A DNA stretch of 18,137 nt, from assembly GCA_964370375.1 (NCBI GenBank), contig CAYJIX010000048.1, positions 1 to 18,137 of the forward strand. The letters are read 5' to 3'. The notes beneath the pieces are model-generated. The model saw only the letters and a list, made by a program, of their open reading frames with translations. It had not been told where the DNA came from and searched no databases. A program made the position numbers and the translations under genes. Below, piece after piece: positions 1 through 6,459 of this stretch. This DNA comes from CAYJIX01 sp964370375 (GTDB taxonomy: Bacteria > Desulfobacterota > Desulfovibrionia > Desulfovibrionales > Desulfovibrionaceae). The first letter of the stretch is position 1. Every line of letters starts with the position of its first letter.

Positions 1-16
1 TCACCACTTCCTTGCC

Positions 17-40
17 TCTCACCCCTTTTGAGCCCCTTGC
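17..40. repeat. Right-end remnant of the hairpin-repeat family
   Basis: The stretch CTCACCCCTTTTGAGCCCCTTG closely matches the right arm of the repeat elements seen intact at 11194-11212 and 12809-12827. The bases before it (CACTTCCTTGC) resemble the approach to the right arm at 4567-4604 and 12791-12803. The left part lies outside the window, so the size of this copy is unknown. Confidence 0.6.
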
Positions 41-234
41 CCTATGTACGAAAATGGGCTGTATGGGCGTCAGCTGGTCAATTTTTGCCCTGTCATGAGG
101 TAGCCCAAGTAGATGTGGGGTCACTCCCAAAATACGGTACTTCGGTAAAACCATATGCAAGGTGTTGCAAACGTAATGGATGATACTTTTACGTGCCTAC
201 TCTATAACCTATCAAAAAAAAGGAGATTCACGTT

Positions 235-651
235 ATGAAAAAGTATTTAGTGTTGACCTTTTTTTCTGTGTTTTTTGTAGGGTCGATTACAACGAACGCC
301 TTTCCCGCTGTTGAAACCTATATTGGCATGTCGCAAGACGATTATTTAACCTACATAAACGGTGGGCTTGAAGCAGAGTTTAGAGCGTCTGACAAAGATA
401 AAAATGGTATTATAGCTCGCAGAGAAGCAAACGTGTTTTTGGTCAGAAGAATGTTTTTGCCTAACGATAAGAAAAAAAAGGGATTAAAGTTATTTTTTGA
501 TATGGCTCTTGATGAATATATAGAAATGCATCAAGAAGGCATTAAAAAAGCTTTTATAACCGTTGATACAAATGCTGATGGAATACTTTCAGAAGAAGAA
601 TTAAAAGCAAAACATGGAACTACAGCTGGATATTATATTATACGTTGGTAA
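235..651 (+). CDS. Small secreted EF-hand calcium-binding protein (138 aa)
   Basis: The N-terminus is a signal-peptide-like segment: KK, a hydrophobic core at residues 4-19, then an Ala-rich likely cleavage zone near residues 20-25. Two canonical EF-hand loops follow. Loop 1 starts at D53 (D53, D55, N57, G58, E64) and loop 2 at D111 (D111, N113, D115, G116, E122). Both have the invariant Gly at position 6 and Glu at position 12, so calcium binding is likely, in the periplasm or outside the cell. A strong AGGAG at 221-225 lies 9 nt before the ATG. The gene stands alone, with a hairpin terminator downstream, and is visibly richer in A+T than the catabolic genes that follow, which may mean separate ancestry. 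The physiological role cannot be told from the sequence. Confidence 0.8.
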   Translation: MKKYLVLTFFSVFFVGSITTNAFPAVETYIGMSQDDYLTYINGGLEAEFRASDKDKNGIIARREANVFLVRRMFLPNDKKKKGLKLFFDMALDEYIEMHQEGIKKAFITVDTNADGILSEEELKAKHGTTAGYYIIRW

Positions 652-703
652 TATAACTGTATATACAATCTGTTGTAGTAACAATACATAAAGGTATACA
701 ATC

Positions 704-745
704 AACAAGCCATACACTGCACGTATATGGCTTGTTTTGTTTTTG
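704..745 (+). terminator. Intrinsic terminator of the EF-hand gene
   Basis: Perfect 11-bp arms AACAAGCCATA (704-714) and TATGGCTTGTT (726-736) enclose an 11-nt loop, followed by a T-rich run TTTTGTTTTT through 744. It lies about 50 bp after the stop at 651. The reverse strand lacks a clear T-run, so it mainly serves the plus-strand gene. Confidence 0.85.
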
Positions 746-794
746 TAACGGGTCTTTTTTTATAGGTTATACGCTACTTTACGCGTTTATTGTG

Positions 795-1454
795 TTATCT
801 CAACAGTGTAAAATCCGTTTTATAATACTCGATTTTCTTTTCGTGTTTGAGCTTGGCCAATTCTTTGGATAAGGCCACGCGATCCACCGACAAATAGTCT
901 GCCATTTCCTGCCTGTTAAAGGGCAGGGTAATGGTGTCGCTCCCTTGTTTGTGGGCTTCAAATGACAGGTATGAAAGCACCTTGTCGCGAATGCTGCGGC
1001 AGGATAACAGATAAACCTTGCTGTTCAAGGATGTCGCTTTTAACGTCAATATATTGATAAAGTTTTTTCTGATTTGCATGCCTATATGAGACGGCTCGGT
1101 AAAATTCAATATTTTTTCTGAGCGAAAAAAGATGACAACTGTATCGTTTTCGACACTTTCCACATCAAAGAAAAGCTTTTCATCGCAAAGGGAATGGGAT
1201 TCGCCAAAATATTCCCCTGGTGGGACGGTGCGTAAGATGTTTTTGGCACCCAAAAAGTTTCTGCTGGCAACGCAAACAGCACCGTGTAGGACAAAGCCCA
1301 AGGTCTCTACCTTTTCGCCGGCCCTCCATAAAAGGGCGTTTTTAGAGTACGTGTACACTTTTGCCCCAAGGTTATGGCATATGTCTGTGATGTCTGCCTC
1401 GTCAATGTTTTCAAACAAAGGGGAAGCGCTGAGTTTGTGTACGTATTCTTTCAT
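795..1454 (-). CDS. Crp/Fnr-family transcriptional regulator (219 aa), likely local regulator
   Basis: The length and layout are those of a Crp/Fnr protein. An N-terminal cyclic-nucleotide-binding-like beta-roll spans about residues 10-120 (VPPGEYFGE at 77-85). A long dimerisation helix spans about 125-150. A C-terminal winged helix-turn-helix spans about 155-219, with a recognition-helix region at 188-203. The four-Cys pattern of the Fe-S protein Fnr is absent (Cys only at 26, 61, 90 and 152), and the strict cAMP-binding signature is not evident, so the effector is unknown. A small organic acid or CoA ester of the adjacent pathway is possible. A strong GGAGGA precedes the ATG on the minus strand. 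The gene is divergent from the catabolic genes starting at 1803, with about 350 bp between them that holds paired candidate operators. This fits a pathway-specific regulator. Confidence 0.85.
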   Translation of the reverse strand: MKEYVHKLSASPLFENIDEADITDICHNLGAKVYTYSKNALLWRAGEKVETLGFVLHGAVCVASRNFLGAKNILRTVPPGEYFGESHSLCDEKLFFDVESVENDTVVIFFRSEKILNFTEPSHIGMQIRKNFINILTLKATSLNSKVYLLSCRSIRDKVLSYLSFEAHKQGSDTITLPFNRQEMADYLSVDRVALSKELAKLKHEKKIEYYKTDFTLLR

Positions 1455-1535
1455 AGTGCTTTTTCCTCCGCGCGATTGCTACTGATTGAGGCTGTATGGT
1501 GTGGAGCAGCGACAGGGCCTCTTTTTGTTGTTTGG

Positions 1536-1549
1536 TATAGTGTACTATA
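1536..1549. promoter_or_regulatory. Short palindrome, possible minus-strand -10 region
   Basis: TATAGT-GT-ACTATA has perfect 6-bp arms. Read on the minus strand, TATAGT at 1549-1544 would serve as a -10 box for the regulator gene, with transcription starting near 1537. The candidate site at 1567-1586 would then be centred roughly 38 bp upstream. No good -35 hexamer is visible, as expected of an activator-dependent promoter. This assignment is by eye only. Confidence 0.35.
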
Positions 1550-1566
1550 AAACCCTTTCCTTTGTC

Positions 1567-1586
1567 CGTTGCATTTACTACAAACT
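1567..1586. promoter_or_regulatory. Candidate Crp/Fnr operator, copy 1
   Basis: GTTGCATTTACTACAAACT at 1568-1586 matches the second site at 1719-1737 in 17 of 19 positions. This copy is the less symmetric of the two. It lies on the regulator side of the divergent region. Confidence 0.5.
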
Positions 1587-1644
1587 GTATTTTTTTTCAA
1601 AATAGTATAGCAAGCCCACTGTGAGGCTTTATACTTCTCCTGTC

Positions 1645-1678
1645 AATTGTATTTGACCACGCGTACATACATACAATT
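1645..1678. promoter_or_regulatory. Inverted repeat in the divergent promoter region
   Basis: Perfect 8-bp arms AATTGTAT (1645-1652) and ATACAATT (1671-1678) are separated by 18 bp. The repeat lies midway between the two candidate Crp/Fnr sites. It could be a second operator or chance in an A+T-rich stretch. Confidence 0.3.
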
Positions 1679-1717
1679 TAGGTGTATTTGATGTTTTTTT
1701 ACTTTTTTTAGGGCTTT

Positions 1718-1761
1718 TGTTGCATTTGCTACAGACTTTTTTTCGTAATGTGGTCTATTCT
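1718..1761 (+). promoter_or_regulatory. Candidate Crp/Fnr operator copy 2 and promoter of the catabolic operon
   Basis: TGTTGCATTTGCTACA (1718-1733) is a good imperfect palindrome of the form TGTNGC-N4-GCNACA, similar in size and symmetry to Crp/Fnr sites. Downstream, TATTCT at 1756-1761 could be a -10 box with a start near 1768. The operator would then be centred about 42 bp upstream of the start, which is class II activator geometry. The operator is supported by the near-copy at 1568; the -10 box is a weak call. Confidence 0.5.
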
Positions 1762-1802
1762 GCTTTCAATGGATAAAAATTATGATTGTGAGGACAAAAG
1801 CC

Positions 1803-2999
1803 ATGAGCAATAAAGGATTGTTGGACGGTGTTATGGTGCTTGATTTGTCAAGGGTTTTGGCAGGTCCTTATTGCGGAATGCTACTTGCGGATATGGGCGC
1901 AACAGTCATTAAAATTGAAGTGCCTGAAAAAGGCGACGATGCAAGGGGCAATTTCCCCATACTTAACGGAGAAAGTGCCTATTTTATGAACCTTAACAGG
2001 AACAAAAAAGGCATCACCCTCAATTTAAAATCCGAAAAAGGCAAAGAAATTTTTAAAAAGCTGGTCGCAAAAAGCGACATTGTTATTGAAAACTACCGCC
2101 CGGGGGTTATGGAACGCTTGGGCCTAGGCTATGATGATCTGGTAATGATCAATCCCGGGATCATCTACGGTTCTGTATCAGGTTTTGGACATTACGGCCC
2201 TTACAGCCAGCGGGCAGGGTACGACATTATAGGCCAAGCCATGAGCGGCCTTATGTATACAACAGGCTGGCCTGGCGGCCCACCAACCAGAACAGGCACG
2301 GCCATAGCGGATGTTATGGCAGGGGTGTCTTGTGCCACAGGTATTTTGGCAGCGTACAGCAACAAGCTTAAAACCGGAAAAGGTGAAAAGATAGACGTGG
2401 CCTTGGTTGATTCCATGGTTTCTGCCCTTGAAATCATCAACATTATTTATCTATGTACCGGAAAAACACCAGAGCGAATCGGCAACCGTTACGAAGCCAT
2501 TTATCCCTATGATTCTTTTTCCGCTGTGGACGGCGATATGGTTATAGGTGCCGGAAACGACAAATTGTTCGGCCTTTTGTGTGGCGTTATGCAGATGCCC
2601 GAACTGTTAGAGGACGAGCGGTTCACAAAAAACAACAGCAGGGTCATGCATCATGCCGAGCTTAAACCCATCATTGAAGATTGGCTGAAAGACAAAAAAG
2701 CAGCAGATGTCATCAACCAGCTTTTAGAGGCAGGGATTCCTTGCGCGCCGATCAATTCTATTGAGCAAGTGGCAAGCGATCCGCACATAGCAGGCGCGCG
2801 CGAAATGTTTGTGGACATTGAACATCCAAAAGCCGGAAAGCTAAAAATGACAGGCAACCATATCAAATTAAAAAACAATGCCATCAGCACCTTTGAACCT
2901 GCGCCCACCTTGTCGCAGCATACAAAAGAAGTTTTTAAAGATCTTCTTGGCATGAGTGATGATGAAATTGAGTCGCTTGGCAAAGAAAAGGTGTATTAG
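1803..2999 (+). CDS. Class III (CaiB/BaiF-type) CoA-transferase (398 aa)
   Basis: The N-terminus (LLDGVMVLDLSRVLAGPYCG) and the block LADMGATVIKIEVPEKGDDAR are hallmarks of formyl-CoA/CaiB-type transferases. The Asp of IADVMAG, at residue 170, aligns with the catalytic Asp (Asp169 in formyl-CoA transferase) that forms the acyl-anhydride intermediate. The protein is about the usual family length of 390-430 aa. An upstream in-frame ATG at 1782 exists, but GAGGA at 1790-1794 sits 8 nt before the ATG at 1803, so the latter is preferred. It is the first gene of the plus-strand series, 53 bp before the LeuC-like gene. In context it probably moves CoA from succinyl-CoA or acetyl-CoA to a hydroxylated branched dicarboxylate, making the substrate for the lyase at 5277. 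Succinyl-CoA:D-citramalate CoA-transferase of Chloroflexus is a class III precedent. The family is certain; the substrate is inferred. Confidence 0.9.
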   Translation: MSNKGLLDGVMVLDLSRVLAGPYCGMLLADMGATVIKIEVPEKGDDARGNFPILNGESAYFMNLNRNKKGITLNLKSEKGKEIFKKLVAKSDIVIENYRPGVMERLGLGYDDLVMINPGIIYGSVSGFGHYGPYSQRAGYDIIGQAMSGLMYTTGWPGGPPTRTGTAIADVMAGVSCATGILAAYSNKLKTGKGEKIDVALVDSMVSALEIINIIYLCTGKTPERIGNRYEAIYPYDSFSAVDGDMVIGAGNDKLFGLLCGVMQMPELLEDERFTKNNSRVMHHAELKPIIEDWLKDKKAADVINQLLEAGIPCAPINSIEQVASDPHIAGAREMFVDIEHPKAGKLKMTGNHIKLKNNAISTFEPAPTLSQHTKEVFKDLLGMSDDEIESLGKEKVY

Positions 3000-3052
3000 C
3001 AAACGCTTTTTGTTCTGTCTGCAACCGCAGCCTGTACCAAGGGAGTGATAGC

Positions 3053-4318
3053 ATGGGAATGACCATTACTGAAAAAATTTTGGCAAAAGGCGCAGGATTA
3101 GACTCGGTGAAATCCGGCGATATCTGTACCGTTAAAGTAACAGGTGCCATGATGGATGACATTTTGGGGCCACGGGTTGAGATTGCCGAAAATTTAGAAA
3201 AACTTGGCTGTGCAATCTGGGATGCTGATAAAGTCACCGTTGTTTCAGACCATTATACGCCGCCAGCAAACGCCAAACAGGCAGAAATTGTAAAGTTTAC
3301 CAGGGATTGGTCAGAAGCGCACGGCATTGAGCATTATTACGAATTTGAAGGGCCCTGCCATCAGGTGATGATCGATAAAGGCCGTGTGTCGCCGGGGGAC
3401 ATCATTGTGGGCACAGATTCGCATACCTGCTCCTACGGTGCGCTCGGTGCCTTTGCCACAGGCATTGGTTCCACAGAAATGCTGGGCGTGCTTGCAACGG
3501 GTGAGATATGGTTCAAAATCCCCCAAACAATGCTGTTTTCGTGCTCAGGAACATTACAAGAAAAGGTCATGGCCAAGGATTTAGTCCTTCATGCCATTGG
3601 CCTTGTGGGGCACAACGGCGCTACATACCAAGCCATGGAATTTATGGGCGAAGCGTTTTCAAACATGATTATGGATGAGCGCATTTGTATTGCCAACATG
3701 GCAGTGGAAGCAGGGGCAAAAAACGGCATCATTGCGCCAGACGCCATCACCGAAGCGTTTTTACAAAAAAACGGCATTGATAAAGGCACGATGTTTCATA
3801 GCGATCCTGACGCAACCTATGCGCGAACAATACATATCAACACCTCAAACCTTGAGCCATTGGCAGCGTGCCCCCATGAAGTGGACAACGTGGTGCCCAT
3901 CAAAACCTTAGAAAATATTAAGGTGCATCAAGCCTATATCGGGTCATGCACCGGCGGACGCTACCATGATTTAAAGCTGGCAGCAGAATTGTTAAAGGGA
4001 AAAAAAATAGCAAAAGGGATCCGGCTTTTGATTTCCCCGGCATCTAAGAAAATCTGGAACGAATGTGCCCGTGACGGGATTTTATCAACCTTATCAGAGG
4101 CAGGGGCCACTATACTTGCTTCTAGCTGCGGTGCTTGCCTTGGTATCCATTCTGGAGCCATGGGCAAAGGAGAGGTTTGCGTTTCCTCCACAAACCGTAA
4201 CTTCATTGGCAGGATGGGCAGTAAAGAAAGCGCGGTGTACCTTGCCTCGCCATTGTCAGTGGCGGCTAGTGCTGTTACCGGCACACTCACTGATCCCAGA
4301 AGCGCAGGCTGCCCCTAA
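3053..4318 (+). CDS. LeuC-type (aconitase superfamily) hydro-lyase large subunit (421 aa)
   Basis: This is an aconitase-superfamily large subunit of the short 415-430 aa class, which holds archaeal-type isopropylmalate isomerase, homoaconitase and 2,3-dimethylmalate dehydratase. The VGTDSHTCSYGALGAFATGI block is at residues 119-138. The [4Fe-4S] cluster ligands are probably C299 (GSCTGGR), C359 and C362 (SSCGACLG). GGGAG lies upstream of the ATG at 3053; the nearby ATG at 3059 is less well spaced. Family chemistry is reversible hydration or dehydration of a branched hydroxy-acid. With the HMGL-family lyase and CoA-transferase beside it, hydration of citraconate or an alkyl homologue to an (R)-2-hydroxy-acid is more likely than leucine synthesis, since no leuA or leuB is present. 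The enzyme would be oxygen-sensitive and cytoplasmic. Its partner small subunit lies 425 bp downstream, an unusual separation. Confidence 0.88.
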   Translation: MGMTITEKILAKGAGLDSVKSGDICTVKVTGAMMDDILGPRVEIAENLEKLGCAIWDADKVTVVSDHYTPPANAKQAEIVKFTRDWSEAHGIEHYYEFEGPCHQVMIDKGRVSPGDIIVGTDSHTCSYGALGAFATGIGSTEMLGVLATGEIWFKIPQTMLFSCSGTLQEKVMAKDLVLHAIGLVGHNGATYQAMEFMGEAFSNMIMDERICIANMAVEAGAKNGIIAPDAITEAFLQKNGIDKGTMFHSDPDATYARTIHINTSNLEPLAACPHEVDNVVPIKTLENIKVHQAYIGSCTGGRYHDLKLAAELLKGKKIAKGIRLLISPASKKIWNECARDGILSTLSEAGATILASSCGACLGIHSGAMGKGEVCVSSTNRNFIGRMGSKESAVYLASPLSVAASAVTGTLTDPRSAGCP

Positions 4319-4743
4319 AGGGCTGTCGACTGAAAAAGTGCAATCTGCGTCGTCAGATTACTTTTTTCGTGTTGCATGAACCATAGCCAGCTGTCTATTT
4401 GCGTACTTGCTCATGCTTCGCAAACGCAAACGGCTACGCCGCCCTTTGGGTAGCAAGAGTCCTATGCTTCCTCAAAAAAAGATAATCTTTCTTGCATCTT
4501 ACGCTTTTTAAGGCGACAGTTGCCAGATAATTAGAGGACAGGGGAAGACCTCCCCTCTTAAAATTCACCACTTCATTGTCTTCAGCCCTTTTTGAACAGC
4601 CTGCCCAAGGATGAAGGATTGTTGAGGGGAGGGCTTTTCCTTCTCTGAACAGCCTGTGAGACACCATATACTGAGCTCTTTAACAAAATTTTTCAGTCGG
4701 CATTTTGGACTAGCTTGTAAAAAGAGGTAACCATGAGGTAACC
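4319..4743. repeat. 425-bp gap between LeuC- and LeuD-like genes filled with decayed hairpin repeats
   Basis: No convincing gene is present. One nucleotide past the stop begins GGGCTGTCGACTGAAAAAG, a degenerate version of the repeat left arm. CCCTTTTTGAACAGCCTGCCC (4587-4605) resembles the right arm. A module at 4427-4454 (ACGGCTAC, then CCCTTTGGGTAG) is shared with the element at 7858-8059. The AAGGATGAAGG to AACAGCCTG hairpin at 4607-4655 resembles 11212-11265. A second outer pairing is possible between GTCGACTGAAAAA near 4325-4337 and TTTTTCAGTCGGC near 4690-4702. The gap looks like several old, eroded copies. Confidence 0.6.
4333..4367. terminator. Terminator-like hairpin just after the LeuC-like gene
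   Basis: AAAAAGT-gc-AATCTG (4333-4347) pairs with CAGATT-ACTTTTT (4354-4366), and TT-rich sequence follows. A-rich and T-rich flanks on both sides give it the look of a bidirectional intrinsic terminator. If active, it would reduce transcription into the small-subunit gene at 4744. The stem is only moderately G+C-rich, so its strength is uncertain. Confidence 0.45.
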
Positions 4744-4745
4744 AT
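4724..4745 (+). repeat. Tandem duplication of an 11-bp ribosome-binding/start segment
   Basis: GAGGTAACCAT occurs twice in direct tandem (4724-4734 and 4735-4745). The first copy makes a Shine-Dalgarno plus ATG-AGG-TAA, a start codon followed two codons later by a stop. The second copy serves the real start at 4744, or the adjacent ATG at 4747, which has better spacing (8 nt). Confidence 0.7.
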
Positions 4746-5265
4746 GATGAAAAAACGATTTACGACACGGGCTTTAAAGTATACAGACAACATCAATACG
4801 GATATCATCTCACCGCCGGCTTACATGGAATTGTCCGTTAAAGAAGCGGCACAATACGCCATGAGCCCTGTTGACCCAAGCTTTGCGCAAAATTGCCAAG
4901 AAGGCGACGCCTTTGTGGCAGAAAACAATTTGGGTTCAGGCTCAAGCAGAGAAACATCGCCGCTTACCCTAAAAGAGCTTGGCATCCGTACAATCATTGC
5001 AAAATCGTATGCCAGAATCTTTTATCGAAATTGCATCAATGTGGGGCTTTTGGCCTTAGAATGTGCCGAAGCAGAAAAAATTTCCATGTTTGATGAGCTT
5101 GATATCGATTTGGAGCAAAGCACGATCACCAACGTGACAACAGGTGAAGTTTTGCCCTGCAACCCCATACCCCATCACATCTTGGAATTGGTGGAGGTTG
5201 GAGGGGTTAAAAAGAAGCTTGAAAACATGTTTTTACAATCAAACAATGCCTCAGCAGCCTGTTAA
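4744..5265 (+). CDS. LeuD-type (aconitase superfamily) hydro-lyase small subunit (173 aa)
   Basis: This is a swivel-domain small subunit that pairs with the LeuC-like protein at 3053. Family features are DNINTDIISPPAYM at residues 15-28, GSGSSRE at 64-70 and AKSYARIFYRNCINVGL at 86-102. The length is typical of the archaeal-type class (160-175 aa). The loop after DNINTD, which helps set substrate choice in this family, reads ISPPAYM, and I cannot assign a substrate from it. Two adjacent ATGs (4744 and 4747) are possible; GAGG at 4735-4738 fits 4747 slightly better, a one-residue difference. The stop is 11 bp before the lyase gene, so the two are probably cotranscribed. Together with the large subunit it would hydrate a substituted maleate such as citraconate, or dehydrate the corresponding malate. 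The family is sure; the substrate is inferred. Confidence 0.88.
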   Translation: MMKKRFTTRALKYTDNINTDIISPPAYMELSVKEAAQYAMSPVDPSFAQNCQEGDAFVAENNLGSGSSRETSPLTLKELGIRTIIAKSYARIFYRNCINVGLLALECAEAEKISMFDELDIDLEQSTITNVTTGEVLPCNPIPHHILELVEVGGVKKKLENMFLQSNNASAAC

Positions 5266-5276
5266 AAGGAACGCCC

Positions 5277-6203
5277 ATGAAAAAAACGTACGAACACCCT
5301 TCACCACGAGCATTATCTGTGCAAGATGTGGGGCCGCGCGACGGCTTTCAAAACCTTGCGGACTTTATCGAAACATCCGATAAAATCAAATATATTGAAG
5401 GCCTTATAGATTCAGGTATGAAGGATATTCAAATAACGTCCTTTGTAAGTCCAAAAGCCATACCGCAAATGAAAGACGCAAAAGAAGTGGCAAGCTATTT
5501 TACAAAAAAATATCCACAACTCAACCTTTTTGCCTTGGTTCCAAACCTTCGCGGCGCGCTGGCAGCTGTTGAATGTGGCATGACCAAGGTTTCTTTTGTG
5601 ATTTCCTTAAGTGTTTCTCACAATAAAGCCAATATCAATAAAAGCCATGAAGAATCTTTTCAGGAGCTTGAGAGCATTTTACAAAAAGCACCTGAACTTA
5701 GCATCTGCGCGGATGTGGCAACAGCCTTTGGCTGTCCTTTTGAGGGGGTTCCCCAAAAGGAAGATTTGCTTGATTTTCTGCGTACATTATATACGATGGG
5801 CCTTCGTGAATTTTGCCTGTGTGATACCGTGGGCCTTGCCACGCCAAACGTGGTGAGGGAACAAATAAGGGCCGTGCAAGAAACGTTTGAGGGCATCACC
5901 CTTGGCGTGCATATCCATGATACCAGGGGCTTAGGCCTTGTAAACACCCTTGCCGCCATTGAAGAAGGCGTGGATTTTGTCCAATCAACCTTGGGCGGCC
6001 TTGGCGGTTGCCCGTTTGCCCCGGGCGCATCAGGCAATACCTCCAGCGAAGATTTGGTGCATATGCTGAGCAGTATGGGCTATGATACGGGCATTGACGC
6101 GGCAAAACTTATTGCCCTTGCCAAAGACTTACATACAAATGTTAAAGGCAATTATAGCGGACACCTTATCCATGTTGATGCTTCGGCTACAACTTCATGT
6201 TGA
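5277..6203 (+). CDS. HMG-CoA lyase family protein, candidate (R)-citramalyl-CoA-type lyase (308 aa)
   Basis: It belongs to the DRE-TIM metallolyase superfamily, HMG-CoA lyase branch. VQDVGPRDGFQN (residues 15-26) contains the catalytic Arg and metal-binding Asp (R21, D22). VHIHDTRGLG (211-220) gives metal ligands H212 and H214. GLGGCPFAPGASGN (241-254) is the HMG-CoA-lyase signature with active-site C245 and metal ligand N254. All key residues are present and the length is normal (about 300 aa). AAGGA precedes the ATG, 11 bp after the small-subunit gene. The family cleaves 3-hydroxy-acyl-CoA esters bearing a tertiary alcohol. Chloroflexus (R)-citramalyl-CoA lyase belongs to this family. Here, beside a CoA-transferase and hydro-lyase, cleavage of a citramalyl-CoA-like ester to acetyl-CoA (or propionyl-CoA) plus pyruvate is the best guess. 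Leucine breakdown is unlikely because no methylcrotonyl-CoA carboxylase genes are nearby. Confidence 0.9.
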   Translation: MKKTYEHPSPRALSVQDVGPRDGFQNLADFIETSDKIKYIEGLIDSGMKDIQITSFVSPKAIPQMKDAKEVASYFTKKYPQLNLFALVPNLRGALAAVECGMTKVSFVISLSVSHNKANINKSHEESFQELESILQKAPELSICADVATAFGCPFEGVPQKEDLLDFLRTLYTMGLREFCLCDTVGLATPNVVREQIRAVQETFEGITLGVHIHDTRGLGLVNTLAAIEEGVDFVQSTLGGLGGCPFAPGASGNTSSEDLVHMLSSMGYDTGIDAAKLIALAKDLHTNVKGNYSGHLIHVDASATTSC

Positions 6204-6272
6204 AGCGTAGCATTCAATAGATGCACGTATAGAGTATAGTTGTTTAAAGAGGTACCATTTCAGGGCGGTACC

Positions 6273-6421
6273 TAGGTGGTGTCTACATGAGATGGATTTT
6301 TGTGTTATATCAAGGAAGATGAATGTGCTTTGAAGGAGTGTATTTAGACATACATGACTGAAAAAGCACATGAAATCTGACGCAGAGATAACCGAAAAGA
6401 CACTCGTGAAGATACCACCTA
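6273..6421. repeat. 149-bp imperfect palindrome between lyase and first MmgE/PrpD gene
   Basis: The two halves are reverse complements over most of their length. TAGGTGGT-g-TCT at 6273 pairs with AGA-t-ACCACCTA ending at 6421. Inward, segments ending in ATGTGCTTT and AAAGCACAT pair, down to TGTAT-ttagac-ATACA at 6339-6354. The centre lies near 6347. The arm sequence differs from the GCAGGCGGCTG family, apart from a GACTGAAAAAG segment at 6355-6365 that also occurs at 4328-4338. It may be a small non-autonomous mobile element or an RNA hairpin. The rest of the gap 6204-6459 shows nothing else I can call. Confidence 0.6.
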
Positions 6422-6459
6422 AAATAATAAACGCATAACCAAAGTAAAGGGGCAACTGT

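Noticed and set aside
1132..1485. Plus-strand reading frame opposite the Crp/Fnr gene
   Set aside because: It is antisense to a well-supported gene, lacks a ribosome site and has no recognisable features.
3053..5265. Leucine biosynthesis operon (leuC-leuD)
   Set aside because: No leuA or leuB is near. The neighbours are a CoA-transferase, HMGL-family lyase, MmgE/PrpD and PrpF proteins, so a catabolic hydro-lyase is more plausible.
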